In this document: positions 25,734-35,194 of the stretch, one piece after another | How positions within the stretch are numbered: the first letter of the stretch is position 1 | Layout: each line of letters begins with the position of its first letter | From: CAZJRB01 sp964547995 | GTDB lineage: Bacteria > Planctomycetota > Planctomycetia > Pirellulales > Thermoguttaceae | NCBI GenBank assembly: GCA_964547995.1 | Contig: CAZJRB010000003.1 | Coordinates: 70,543 to 134,542 of the forward strand | Direction of reading: 5' to 3' | Length of the DNA stretch: 64,000 nt | The notes under the pieces: generated by a model | Seen by the model: the letters and a program-made list of their open reading frames with translations, nothing else | Databases searched by the model: none | Told to the model about the DNA's origin: nothing | Made by a program: the position numbers and the translations under genes

Positions 25734-28646
25734 TTAGGAGGGGTTTTGGGGGAGAAGCTCTCTCGTATACTCGTTCTCGACATGCTCGAAGAATAGCCCT
25801 TGGAACTGGCCGGGACGCAGGCCGTCGGGCAGGGTCACCTTCACGCGGTGCGGCACGTCGGGTTCCAGGTGCGAGACGTCGGCGTACATGCCCATGCACG
25901 TGCGGGTGACGTACGGGTAGACGCCGTTGTATCCTTCCTGTACGTCGACCGGCTGCCCGTCGATCTCGATTTTCACCTGGTCCTTGCGGTAGGGTTTCGC
26001 GCGCCGGCCTTGCCCTTCCGCGTAAGGCTCGGCAATCTGAACGAACAAGAGGAGCCTCGATGAGTCGATCCACGGGGCCACCTTGTCGTCGTCCGTATAT
26101 TCGACGGGCCAGGATTCCCGGCGCCGCTTGAGCTGCTCGAATATCCTCTTCGGGATGGTGAAGGTTTCCTCCACCGCGCGGCCGTTGAAATGGGCGTCGT
26201 AGCCACCGATCTGCTGGGCCTGGAAAAAAGGCTTTCCCGCGAAAGTGACGTGGCACGTGATGGCACAGCCTTGCTTGCGGAAGGCTACCTGCTTCCCGTT
26301 GACCGTGACGCTCTTGACCATCGCCGCCTCGTTGGGACACCACACGGACAATTCGATTTCCTCTCCGACCGGTCCCGAGACATCGGAGATGACGAGAACG
26401 CCGTCCGAGACCCGAACCTCGCCGGAGGCGCCCAGCAACGTGGGTTCGGCGGCAGCGGCCTCGAAAGGACGAATGCGCAGGACGCGGGCGCTGGTGCCGT
26501 CCATCGCGACGGACACCTGAGCGCCGTGGTCCCAGGGCCCGCCGTCCGGGCCCGCGAGGTACCTGCCTTCGACCGGATAGAGTTCTTCGAGCAAGAAGCT
26601 CCCCTCCGCTTCGAGGCCGATAGAACTGTCAAGCTGAAAATCGGCCTTGAGTTTGCGGTAGTTCGGATTGAACAAGAACACAAACCCGCTGTCACCCTGG
26701 ATGGCACTCGTTCCGTCGCAGCGGCCGATCATGGGCTGCCCGATGATCGGGCGGACGTTTCTCAGGTAGTCCGTGTGCTGGTCGGTGAAGTCCAGCCAGC
26801 GGCGGAAGAAGGCCTTGTCCTCGTCCGAGAAGGCATTGAACTCGTCGATGTCCCGCGCGGGGATGTAGTTGATCACGTGATTGAAAGGGGCCGTGGCAAT
26901 CGAGGAAAGCAGGTTGTACTTCCACCCCAGGCGGTCCCAGTCGCGCGGCCGGTAGCGGTCGCGGCGCATCTTGCGCTGAGCGTCGCTCCGCTGCGTCTGA
27001 TGCGTGATGAAGCCGGGCAGGATTTCGACGGGGCAGAAGTCGCGGGTCATCAGGCGCCAGGCGATGTAACGTTGCCGGGCCCCGTTGACCCGATCGGTGC
27101 TCAGGTCGGGGATGGCGTTGAAGCTGCCCGGCTGTTCGTCGGACATCATCGGGTGGGGATAGGTGCCCGCGAGCCACGTCCAGGTGCCGAAATGATGGGT
27201 TTGCTGGCGTCCATCCATGACGATGCCCGGCATCCGCCGGCGGAGCGTCTCCAGCACCCGCCGGCAGCCGTACCACTGCTGGTACTTGCTGGACACGTTT
27301 CCCAGATCGCTCGCGTACGCGATCCACCAGTGATCGAACGAGAAGCCGGCGCAGCCGGTCGCCTCGCAGAAATCGAACAGCTTGCCGACCCACCAGTCCT
27401 GGAAACTTCGCAAGCCGGTGTCTACGGTGACATAGCCGCCGGGCTCCTTCCCCTGCTCGGTCCGGAAACGGGTCCACTCGGGATTCTGCATGAACGGCAG
27501 CGAGGGATAGGCGTAGGCCATGAGCTTCACGTCCCTGGTCTTGGCGTAGGCGAGGATATCTTTGATGTCCTGCGGGATTTCATCCTTTCCCGGTATCCAT
27601 TCATCCTTGCGGATCTTCTGGCCCAGGTTCATCAGTAGGTTGCTTTCCCATCCCCAGGCGTCGCGACATTCTTTCAGCGGCGCCAGGCGGCTGTGCGACG
27701 GCGTGTAGAGCACGTACTGGCAGCCCATCGCGGCGGCCCGGTCGATGATCCGTCGGTATTCGACCTTGCCCTCTTCGGTCGCGCGGTCGATTTGGTAGTC
27801 GTTCTCGCACCAGCCGATATGGACGCGGACGCTCTGGGTGCGGTCTTCCAGGAGGAAGGCCCTCGCACAATCGGTGACGGCCTGAATTTCCGCCCAGTCG
27901 ATCCGGTCTCCTTCCTGAAGAAACACATCGGGGTCCTGGACGTAATGCCACTCGTAGGCCATGTCGGCCCGGAACGTGTTTCCCGTCATGGCATACGTGC
28001 CGATGCACAGGCGGTCGGAGGGGAAGGGGCCGTACTGGCTCTTCCATTTCATTCGGGGCTCGTAGGTGAGCGCGACTTGTGACCCCTCCGCCTGCACGTC
28101 CGTGTACGGGTTCTGCACGAGCAGGAAGCAGCCCCAGGTGGCATTTTCCGCTTCGGAAGCGTCTTTCATGCGGAGCGAAACCCCGTAGCGGCCACCGGAG
28201 AGCCGATAGGGATCGGCCACGGGGTTGTTCACCCGGCCGTCGAAGGCGCAGACCTTTTCGACGAGCATCTTTTTCTCATCCGGACCCGTCAAGAACAACT
28301 GCCGGCTGACAAACCGCCAGCCCTCTTTCAGTTCGTAGACGGCGCGGACAGTATAGTCGCCCGACCGGTAGCTGCAAGCGGCAACGTGGTCGCTTTCCTT
28401 CTCGATTACCGGATTGAGTCCGCGGCTGTCGATTTCCCGTCCGTCGACCCGCAGGCAGAAGCGGTCGCCGGCGAACTGAACCGTTCTGCCGGTCCGCGTG
28501 TCATGGATCTGCTTAAGGCCGCCGGGGCCGAGCTTAACTTTCATGACGCCGTTGTCGAGCGTCACGGTTTCGTCCGCTTTCGCGAGCGTTGCCAGCGACG
28601 TGACGGCAGTGAGAAGGGCCATGAGGATCAGGGGTGCTGTCTTCAT
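25734..28646 (-). CDS. Large secreted TIM-barrel hydrolase, putative glycosidase
   Basis: The start at 28646 (GAGGTG upstream) gives 970 residues with a signal peptide (to ATLAKAD). The N-terminal part (about 25-250) is a beta-sandwich starting ETVTLDNGVMKVKLG. A (beta/alpha)8-like barrel follows (about 270-650), with CAGFSFDHWWIAY carrying a plausible catalytic Asp and THHFGTWTWLAGTYPHPMMS downstream. The C-terminal 300 residues are beta-rich. The layout recalls GH36/GH31-type alpha-galactosidase-like proteins, but no family signature is decisive. Predicted role: extracellular glycan hydrolysis. Confidence 0.6.
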   Translation of the reverse strand: MKTAPLILMALLTAVTSLATLAKADETVTLDNGVMKVKLGPGGLKQIHDTRTGRTVQFAGDRFCLRVDGREIDSRGLNPVIEKESDHVAACSYRSGDYTVRAVYELKEGWRFVSRQLFLTGPDEKKMLVEKVCAFDGRVNNPVADPYRLSGGRYGVSLRMKDASEAENATWGCFLLVQNPYTDVQAEGSQVALTYEPRMKWKSQYGPFPSDRLCIGTYAMTGNTFRADMAYEWHYVQDPDVFLQEGDRIDWAEIQAVTDCARAFLLEDRTQSVRVHIGWCENDYQIDRATEEGKVEYRRIIDRAAAMGCQYVLYTPSHSRLAPLKECRDAWGWESNLLMNLGQKIRKDEWIPGKDEIPQDIKDILAYAKTRDVKLMAYAYPSLPFMQNPEWTRFRTEQGKEPGGYVTVDTGLRSFQDWWVGKLFDFCEATGCAGFSFDHWWIAYASDLGNVSSKYQQWYGCRRVLETLRRRMPGIVMDGRQQTHHFGTWTWLAGTYPHPMMSDEQPGSFNAIPDLSTDRVNGARQRYIAWRLMTRDFCPVEILPGFITHQTQRSDAQRKMRRDRYRPRDWDRLGWKYNLLSSIATAPFNHVINYIPARDIDEFNAFSDEDKAFFRRWLDFTDQHTDYLRNVRPIIGQPMIGRCDGTSAIQGDSGFVFLFNPNYRKLKADFQLDSSIGLEAEGSFLLEELYPVEGRYLAGPDGGPWDHGAQVSVAMDGTSARVLRIRPFEAAAAEPTLLGASGEVRVSDGVLVISDVSGPVGEEIELSVWCPNEAAMVKSVTVNGKQVAFRKQGCAITCHVTFAGKPFFQAQQIGGYDAHFNGRAVEETFTIPKRIFEQLKRRRESWPVEYTDDDKVAPWIDSSRLLLFVQIAEPYAEGQGRRAKPYRKDQVKIEIDGQPVDVQEGYNGVYPYVTRTCMGMYADVSHLEPDVPHRVKVTLPDGLRPGQFQGLFFEHVENEYTRELLPQNPS

Positions 28647-28681
28647 TCTGGAAACACCTCTATAAATCGTGTCCGAGGGTA

Positions 28682-30163
28682 TCATTCTGCAGGGGCTGCT
28701 TCAGCATTGACCTTCGGCAGCCATTTCGCCAGGCTCTTGATCACAGCGTCCGAGCCCTCGGGGTCACTGCGGACGAGGTTGACGAACTCGTCCGGGTCGG
28801 AGTGGTGATCGTAAAGCTCTTCTTCCCCGTTGCTGTAGCGGATATAGCGCCAACGCTCGGTCCGAATCGCGTGATTATCTCGGCCCCAGGTGGTGATCGC
28901 CGGCTCTTCGCGGTGGGTAGACGGATTGCGGAGCAACTCGACCAGACTAGTCCCTTCGATATCGTCGCGCTCGGGCAGGCCGCACAGTTCGATGAGCGTC
29001 TGGTAGATATCTACCAGAGAGACCGGCTGGGCGCAGCGGGCGTCCCCTCTCGTGACACCGGGCGCGACGATCATCAGCGGGACGCGAGTCGATTCCTCCC
29101 ATAAAGTGAACTTCTCCCAGTGCTGCTTTTCGCCGATGTGCATGCCGTGGTCCGACCACAGAACAATGATCGTATTCCCGGCATAGCGGCTGTTGTCCAG
29201 GGCTGCCATTAAACGCCCCACTTGCGCATCGGCGAAGCTGATACTGGCCAGATAGCCCTGCACCGCCCGGCGCCATTGGTCGTTTTCGACGAGCCACTTG
29301 TGCCAGCTACGCCGCACGTTGCGGAGTGCGGCCTTCGGGCAATCGTCCAGATCGTTCTCGTGGATCTTCGGCAGGAAGACGTCGTCCAGCGGGTAGAGAT
29401 CGAAATACTTCTTCGGGGCGAACCAGGGAATATGAGGGCGATAGAGACCGACGGCCAGAAAGAACGGCTTCGCGTGGTCCTTGGCGAGTTCGCCGATCGC
29501 CCAGTCGACCACCCTGTAATCGGCCATCTTCCGCTCGGGCTCGGCAAGCGGGGCGAAGTCGAAGAAGTGCGGGGGCCTTCCCCGGCTCGCGCCTGGGGGA
29601 GACGCCAGCGGATTCCACTGGACATACCCGTTGTCGCTGATTGTCACGTCGGCCGCTGCTGGCCAGAGCGAGTCGGGCATCGGCTGGTCCTTGGACGGGA
29701 AATAGGCGTCCCAGATGTCGGGGTCGTTGCGCTGTTTGCCGTATCCTTCCCGAATCCACGAGAGCGCGTGAAAGATCTTGCCGCCACCCACGGCCGTATA
29801 CCCGCCAGCGCGGAAATGTTCCGGGATGGTTATGGCGTGGGCCAGACGGGGAGCGTTTCGCCAACTCTGGGCATTTCGGTAGACACCCGACGTCGAGGGG
29901 CGCACTCCTGTCATGATCGCCACGCGCGAAGGGTTGCAGGCCGGGGCGGCGCAGTGCGCGTTGGTGAACAGAACTCCGCGAGCGGCCAGCCGGTCGAGAT
30001 TCGGCGTGTGAACGCCGTCCCGCCCGCCCAGGCAGCCCGTCCAGTCGTTGAGATCATCGACTGCAATGAACACCACGTTGGGTGGCTGACGTGCCTCGGA
30101 TTGGGCTCGGGCGAAATTGCAGCACGTGAGCCCGGCTACCAGGAGAACGAACAGGTGTTGCAT
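28682..30163 (-). CDS. Secreted sulfatase
   Basis: The start is placed at 30163 because GGGAG lies seven bases upstream and a signal peptide (LFVLLVAGLTCCNFARAQ) follows. 493 residues with PNVVFIAVDDLNDWTGCLGG, the formylglycine motif CNPSRVA, LWSDHGMHIGEKQHWEK and a C-terminal RYIRYSNGEEELYDH. The closest impression is the iduronate-2-sulfatase/choline-sulfatase-like branch. Its ATG overlaps the stop of the broken sulfatase upstream as TGATG, so translation may still be coupled to that remnant. Confidence 0.9.
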   Translation of the reverse strand: MQHLFVLLVAGLTCCNFARAQSEARQPPNVVFIAVDDLNDWTGCLGGRDGVHTPNLDRLAARGVLFTNAHCAAPACNPSRVAIMTGVRPSTSGVYRNAQSWRNAPRLAHAITIPEHFRAGGYTAVGGGKIFHALSWIREGYGKQRNDPDIWDAYFPSKDQPMPDSLWPAAADVTISDNGYVQWNPLASPPGASRGRPPHFFDFAPLAEPERKMADYRVVDWAIGELAKDHAKPFFLAVGLYRPHIPWFAPKKYFDLYPLDDVFLPKIHENDLDDCPKAALRNVRRSWHKWLVENDQWRRAVQGYLASISFADAQVGRLMAALDNSRYAGNTIIVLWSDHGMHIGEKQHWEKFTLWEESTRVPLMIVAPGVTRGDARCAQPVSLVDIYQTLIELCGLPERDDIEGTSLVELLRNPSTHREEPAITTWGRDNHAIRTERWRYIRYSNGEEELYDHHSDPDEFVNLVRSDPEGSDAVIKSLAKWLPKVNAEAAPAE

Positions 30164-30571
30164 CAATGATCTCCCTCGATGTTCCAAGGCCAGGGCTTAA
30201 CGTTGGCCCGCTCGGCCCAGGCCTCCCATTTGGCCGATAGTTCAGCGGCCTTCTCGGGGTGTTTCTTTGAGAGGTCGTGCAGCTCGCTGCGATCCTTGCT
30301 CATGTCGTACAGTTCCCACGGCAATAGCTTGCACTGCCCGCGTCGGACAGCAGCGGGCCGTGTTGTAGAACTGGGTGAAGCGAAGTCCGCGATTAGCCAG
30401 GCGATCCAGGTTCGGCGTGTTGATTTCCCCGCCGTAACAGCCGATGTCGGAGAACCCCATGTCGTCCGACATGATCAAGACGACGTTGGGCGACTCGGAG
30501 CCGTTTTGAGCGGCGGCGCCGGCTGAGAGAACCAGCACGATCGTGGACGTGGTTGTCAAAGCTGCAAACAT
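30163..30571 (-). pseudogene. Sulfatase gene with internal deletion and frameshift
   Basis: From ATG 30571 the first frame encodes a signal peptide, NVVLIMSDDMGFSDIGCYGG and ends in homology at the active-site motif RCCPTRA (about 30350). In another frame, starting right there, the sequence encodes a typical sulfatase C-terminus: PWELYDMSKDRSELHDLSKK and WEAWAERANVKPWPW, stopping at 30163. About 400 codons between the formylglycine motif and the C-terminus are missing and the junction is out of frame. The remnant keeps its ribosome-binding site and its TGATG junction with the next gene. Confidence 0.82.
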
Positions 30572-30670
30572 CAGTTTCGTTCCTGTTCACTGGGGGAACA
30601 CGGCCAGGTAAAGGGTTGACGGTTGTCGCTCGGGGCACGGTTGTGAGATTGCGTGCCGGCAATTCGTGAC

Positions 30671-31573
30671 TCACTGCTTCCGTTTCGCCGCCCGGTCGGC
30701 TTCGATCCGGTTGTAGTTCTCGATCACTTCGGGCGGCCAACGGAAGCTCGGTGCTGTGGCCGGATCGTAGCCTCGCAGGTGCGGCTGGTCCAACCGTTTT
30801 CGTATCGGCACGTGGACCCACGGGTTCCGGCAAAAGGCGTCGTCGAGCAACTCGGCAAGCCCGGGCAGGTGCTTCTTGATTTGCGCCCGAGTGTTCAATT
30901 CGCTTAGGACCTGCCCCTCAGCCCCGAGGAGCTGTAACCCGCCGGCCCGATTGCATTCGAACCACGATTGCACGCCTTCCGCCCAGAACTCGCCGAAGTT
31001 GTTCATGCCGTATCCGCCGATGCGTCCCGACTGCTTCGCCTTGTCATATATGGCCCGCAGCCGCGTGTTGAACTCCTCATCGAGCCCGGCAAGCGCCCTG
31101 TGAAGCGAGTGGCCGAATTCATGAATGAAGATGCTCTCTCCGTGGTACGGATCGCCCTGGAAATCGAGCAAGTTCTCTTCGCCGCAGCTCACCGGCCGGC
31201 CGCCGAGGCCGCGGGCGCGCCTGTCATACCAATGCGATAGGTTTCGGCACTCGGGCAAGTCCGTTTGCATTTCGTCGTAGGCCATCACGGTAACGTACAT
31301 CATCTTCTCGGCGATCTTCTTCTGTACGTCGGGCCGATGGACGAGCATCTTTCCTGCCAGATACGCCACTTCGTGCAGCGCGTATTCCGAGACCTTCCCG
31401 GAACCGACGATCAGCAGGCCGTCGGCCACAACGTGTTGCTTGTAGAACGGGTCGAGCGTTTCTCGCAGTGCCTTCGCGCCGGCCGGCAGGGTATCCGCTT
31501 GTCCGGCCGCGCAACAATCGGTCAACCCGTCGCTCAGGAAACCGCATGCCAAGAAAACCAGCAACTTGTTCAT
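30671..31573 (-). CDS. Secreted zinc metallopeptidase-like protein (HEXXH)
   Basis: 300 residues with a short signal peptide. FIHEFGHSLHRAL contains the zinc-binding HEFGH at 151-155. Glu residues in NNFGEFWAEGVQSWFE (195-206) lie where gluzincins keep their third zinc ligand. It resembles M34 (lethal factor-like) or related eukaryote-like peptidases more than classical secreted thermolysins. Possible roles are glycoprotein processing or degradation. A 21-bp-spaced operator-like repeat (31693-31719) lies about 120 bp upstream, so the gene may belong to the sugar regulon. Confidence 0.7.
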   Translation of the reverse strand: MNKLLVFLACGFLSDGLTDCCAAGQADTLPAGAKALRETLDPFYKQHVVADGLLIVGSGKVSEYALHEVAYLAGKMLVHRPDVQKKIAEKMMYVTVMAYDEMQTDLPECRNLSHWYDRRARGLGGRPVSCGEENLLDFQGDPYHGESIFIHEFGHSLHRALAGLDEEFNTRLRAIYDKAKQSGRIGGYGMNNFGEFWAEGVQSWFECNRAGGLQLLGAEGQVLSELNTRAQIKKHLPGLAELLDDAFCRNPWVHVPIRKRLDQPHLRGYDPATAPSFRWPPEVIENYNRIEADRAAKRKQ

Positions 31574-31690
31574 TTCTCATGGTCCTCCGGATGGCTTGGT
31601 AATCGGTGTCCGGTGAACGCAACCGTTGCGTCACCCAATCCCATTCCATCTCAACTTATCACCCAGATCGACAGCCGGCACAAGCCAAAA

Positions 31691-31721
31691 AGGCGCAAAA
31701 CAATACCAAATATGCGCAACG
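31691..31721. promoter_or_regulatory. Candidate operator: GCGCAA half-sites 21 bp apart
   Basis: GCGCAAAA at 31693 and GCGCAACG at 31714 repeat with a 21-bp period in the 251-bp gap between the racemase stop and the peptidase start. A lone GCGAAA half-site occurs at 31765. Same design as the sites at 24127, 38846 and 52718. Confidence 0.6.
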
Positions 31722-31824
31722 GGGGGAGAGAGTTCAAATTGCCCCGATTCGACCTGTCAAAATTGCGAAACTTTAAAAAGGGAGCCCTTCGCGCCCGCGC
31801 CGATGACAATCGCTCGTTTGCGGC

Positions 31825-32774
31825 TCATAGGCGAATTCCCGTTTCGAAGGGATCGTCGCCGTTGAGAATCAATGTCGCTTCGGCGATCACGTAAGCCGTT
31901 CCCTGAATGCGGGGAATGATCCGGTCGCCCTCGATACGATACGAGCCCTCGAAGACGCTCCCAACGATGCTCTCCTGGCGCCAACGTTGGCGTGGCTTGA
32001 GCCGGCCATCGGCGGCAAGACACGCGAGTTTCGCGCTGGTTCCGGTCCCGCACGGTGACCGGTCGTACGCACTGCCTGGGCAGAGCACGAAGCTGCAACT
32101 GTCTGCGGCCGGGTCGGACGGCGGGCCAAACAACTCGATGTGGTCGATCTCTTGGCCGCCAGCCCCGGTTACCCTCTCGCGACGGAGTGCCTGACGAATA
32201 TGCCATGCAACTTGTGTCAGCCGTGGGGTGTTCGCAAGGTTGAGGTCTTGGCCGTGCTCGCTGACGAGAAAGAACCAGTTGCCGCCCCACGCCACATCTC
32301 CGGTGACCGGCCCGATTTCGTCGACATCAACCGTTACCGCCGCTGTATGGCGGTAGCTCGGCACATTCTCCATGGCCACAACGTTGCCGCCGTCGAACTC
32401 GACCGTCACAATGCCCACCGGCGTTTCGATGCGATGCTGCCCGGCATCGATTCGCCCAAGGCTTCTGAGCACGACGGTCAGCCCGATGACACCGTGTCCG
32501 CACATGCCCAAGTAACCGACATTGTTGAAGAAGATCACTCCCGCAGCGCAAGTTGGGTCGACCGGTTCGCATAGAAGTGCGCCGACCCACGCGTCCGATC
32601 CTCTTGGCTCGTTGACGACCGCCGACCGAAACTTGTCGAACTTCTTGCGAAAGATGTCGCGGCGCGCCGTAAGCGGTCCGCCGCCCAGATCCGGGCCGCC
32701 GTCGATCACCACCCGCGTGGGCTCGCCGCCGGTGTGAGAACCACCACATGAATCGTGTGCGTGCGGGAAGGCAT
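31825..32774 (-). pseudogene. Proline racemase / 4-hydroxyproline epimerase family gene with a one-base frameshift
   Basis: The main frame (from about 32738) encodes HTGGEPTRVVIDGGPDLGGG and both family catalytic cysteines, GYLGMCGHG and RSPCGTGTSA, as in proline racemase and 4-hydroxyproline epimerase. No ATG exists in that frame. The natural start, ATG at 32774, reads MPSRTHTIHVVV and would continue as V-D-S-H-T-G-G-E if one A were present in codon VV(D)S, i.e. one T between 32740 and 32741 on the plus strand. Apart from this the protein would be about 316 residues and complete. It is either a genuine frameshift or a sequencing error. It starts 4 bp after the GH127 stop, and hydroxyproline metabolism fits arabinosylated hydroxyproline-rich glycoproteins. 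Confidence 0.78.
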
Positions 32775-32778
32775 TGGA

Positions 32779-35127
32779 CTACTCCAAGGTCACGTCAAGA
32801 TACACCGAGTGGCGGTCGTACGTCTCGAAAAACGGTTTCAGCCGCACATCGCCGATGTTGAATCGTAGCGTGCTGGGATCGCCGGAGATCGATTTTCCCG
32901 GGTCCGCGGCATCGAGTGTTACGCGGCGCCAATCTTCTCGCGGGCCAGGCTCCTCGGCGGCCAATAGCACCGGGCCGTAAAAGATGCTGGCGATGTTGGG
33001 CTGATCCATGATCGGACATAGATGGAAACCCATCGGCATCCGCAGTTCGATCGTGTCGCCGTCCTTCCAGGCTCGGCGGAGGCTCAGATAGGTGCCCGGC
33101 ACCGCGTCGACCTTCTGCTGCTCGTCGTTGATCTTTACGAGGAATCCGCGAGTGGCCCACCGCGGTACTCGCACGTTGATGTCGAAGGTGCCGCGGCCGG
33201 TCAGCATGAGTCGGGTCGTGTCGGAATAGGGGAAGTTGGTCTGTTGCTTCACGACGACGTTGCGCTCTGGCCAGGTCACAGTCGACGGCACATACAAATT
33301 GACGTACAATGTCTTGTCGTCGGTGCTCTTGAAGTAGATCGAGTCTTGCAGTTTCGTGCTGCTTTCCAACGCGGTGCCATTGCAGCAGGTGAACCCGTTC
33401 ATCTTGGCGTTGCCAAATCCTTTCCGAGCACCGGGATTCAGCGGCACATGGTAGGTGTTGCCCGGATTATCCTCGGCCACCGACGCCAGGATATGGTTGT
33501 AGAGAGCCTGCTCGTAGTAGTCCATGTACTTGCCGTCCGGGTCGAACATGAAGAGTTGGCGGCTCAGCTTCAGTAGATTGTAGGTGGCGCACGTCTCGTT
33601 CTGTCCGCCGGGGGCGAAGCCGTTGGCGAACAGCGTGTTCGGCTCGGCCGTGAAGCACTCGGGGTTGTTGGGTTTTCGGGCACCCGCCACGCCTCCGATG
33701 CTGTACATGTAGCCGTGGGTGCAAATGTCCCAGAAATTCTCCGACACCCGGTAGTATCGGGGATCGCGAGTGCCCTTGTACATTTCCAGAGCGCCGGTGA
33801 TTTGCGGGATGTGCTGGTTGGCGTGCTTGCCTCGCAATGTGTCGACGTTGCACGCCAGACCGTGGTCGTGTTCGACGTTGCCGAAGAAGAAGTCGATGTT
33901 GTCGAACAGCCGGGCACACTCGAGAAACCGCTGATCTTTGGTGATTCTGAACAGCCGAGCCATGACTTCATTCATGCCCCCATACTCACCGGCAATGTAA
34001 CGATTCCACATGCTGATGCGTGTCTCCGTCGGAACGGCCTTCAGCCGCGCATGAACCCAAAGGCCCATACCCTGGGCAATCTTGAGGGCCTTTTCGTTGC
34101 CGCCGACTTCGTAGCAATCGAGCAAGCCGGCAAGGATTTTGTGCAGCGTGTAGTAAGGAGCCCAGACTTGGCTTTCCTTACCGCCGTACGTGGCGCCCTG
34201 TTCGAGCATGATAAATTGGTCGGGCGGGTAAGCACTGATGAACCCCTTGCCCCAGTTCCAATAGTCGCCGCGAATCCCGTCTGCGGTCAGGTTGGAATCG
34301 TACCCCGTCCTGCCCGGCCCCGGCGGAACGGTCGTCGGATCCTCGTTGAACTTGCCGCCTTCTTTCACAGGCTTGCCCGACTTCTGCGACAGGTCGTACA
34401 AGGTTTCGATCAGGTAGTCCATCTTCTTGAGGAAGTTGGCCCGCAGCGGTTCATCGTAGGTGGTGCCGGCATACGCTTGCGCGATGGCCGACAAGTAATG
34501 TCCACTGGCGTGGCCGCGCAGCTTAGTGGTTTGGCTATCCCATACCCCGAGCGGTTTGACACCTTCCGGCTGTTCCTGGCCAAACGCGTCCCGGAACATA
34601 TAGAGAAAACGGTCGGGATCGGTTCCGGCCAATGCAAGGATGAACTTGTCACGGTTCTTGATCAGCGGGGTGTCCCGCTGCTTTTCGTCCGGGTTCAAAA
34701 CGACCTGGCCCAACGGAAACGCCTCCAACTTGCGGCGCGGAGCCGATCCTGTGGCCGGCGCCGGCTTCACCGTCACCTTGGCTGTGGGTGTGAACTTCGT
34801 GCCGGGGACCTTGCCGGTCACCGTGTACGTGCCCGGCTTGAGGACTTGACGGTTATCGATGGGCGAAGGCCAGATCACGCGAACCTTCGGACCTTTTGCG
34901 TTATCACGGTACACGCCCTCAATGGTGTACGGCAATCGTGGCAGACGCCCCACAACGGTCTCCGCGGAGACGTCGGGGACTTTCACGAGCCCAAGAGCCT
35001 TGGGCACGGTGGCGGCTTCTGTCGCCTCCGCCGCCGGGTCGTCTTGGGCCCGGGCCGACAACGCCCAAACCATGCACCCGAAAAAGACCGTCATAGTGGA
35101 CAGCAGAGATCTTGGCAGAGGTCTCAT
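32779..35127 (-). CDS. Secreted GH127-like beta-L-arabinofuranosidase with Ig-like domain
   Basis: The ATG at 35127 is preferred; an in-frame TTG lies two codons earlier. 782 residues: signal peptide (to ALSARAQD), a bacterial Ig-like domain (about 60-120, YTIEGVYRDNAKGPKVRVIW), then the (alpha/alpha)6 barrel (about 140-600) and a C-terminal sandwich. Active-site elements are NETCATYNLLKL (Glu-x-Cys) and GFTCCNGTALES (paired cysteines). The Ig-like domain is probably a substrate-side or anchoring module. It sits next to a second GH127 gene and araA, supporting release of L-arabinose from plant or algal glycoproteins or glycans. Confidence 0.88.
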   Translation of the reverse strand: MRPLPRSLLSTMTVFFGCMVWALSARAQDDPAAEATEAATVPKALGLVKVPDVSAETVVGRLPRLPYTIEGVYRDNAKGPKVRVIWPSPIDNRQVLKPGTYTVTGKVPGTKFTPTAKVTVKPAPATGSAPRRKLEAFPLGQVVLNPDEKQRDTPLIKNRDKFILALAGTDPDRFLYMFRDAFGQEQPEGVKPLGVWDSQTTKLRGHASGHYLSAIAQAYAGTTYDEPLRANFLKKMDYLIETLYDLSQKSGKPVKEGGKFNEDPTTVPPGPGRTGYDSNLTADGIRGDYWNWGKGFISAYPPDQFIMLEQGATYGGKESQVWAPYYTLHKILAGLLDCYEVGGNEKALKIAQGMGLWVHARLKAVPTETRISMWNRYIAGEYGGMNEVMARLFRITKDQRFLECARLFDNIDFFFGNVEHDHGLACNVDTLRGKHANQHIPQITGALEMYKGTRDPRYYRVSENFWDICTHGYMYSIGGVAGARKPNNPECFTAEPNTLFANGFAPGGQNETCATYNLLKLSRQLFMFDPDGKYMDYYEQALYNHILASVAEDNPGNTYHVPLNPGARKGFGNAKMNGFTCCNGTALESSTKLQDSIYFKSTDDKTLYVNLYVPSTVTWPERNVVVKQQTNFPYSDTTRLMLTGRGTFDINVRVPRWATRGFLVKINDEQQKVDAVPGTYLSLRRAWKDGDTIELRMPMGFHLCPIMDQPNIASIFYGPVLLAAEEPGPREDWRRVTLDAADPGKSISGDPSTLRFNIGDVRLKPFFETYDRHSVYLDVTLE

Positions 35128-35194
35128 TTTCAACTCACATGCGATTGTTGGGGTAATGAAACAGGCAGGGTCATCTTTCTTAAGATCGCAGATT

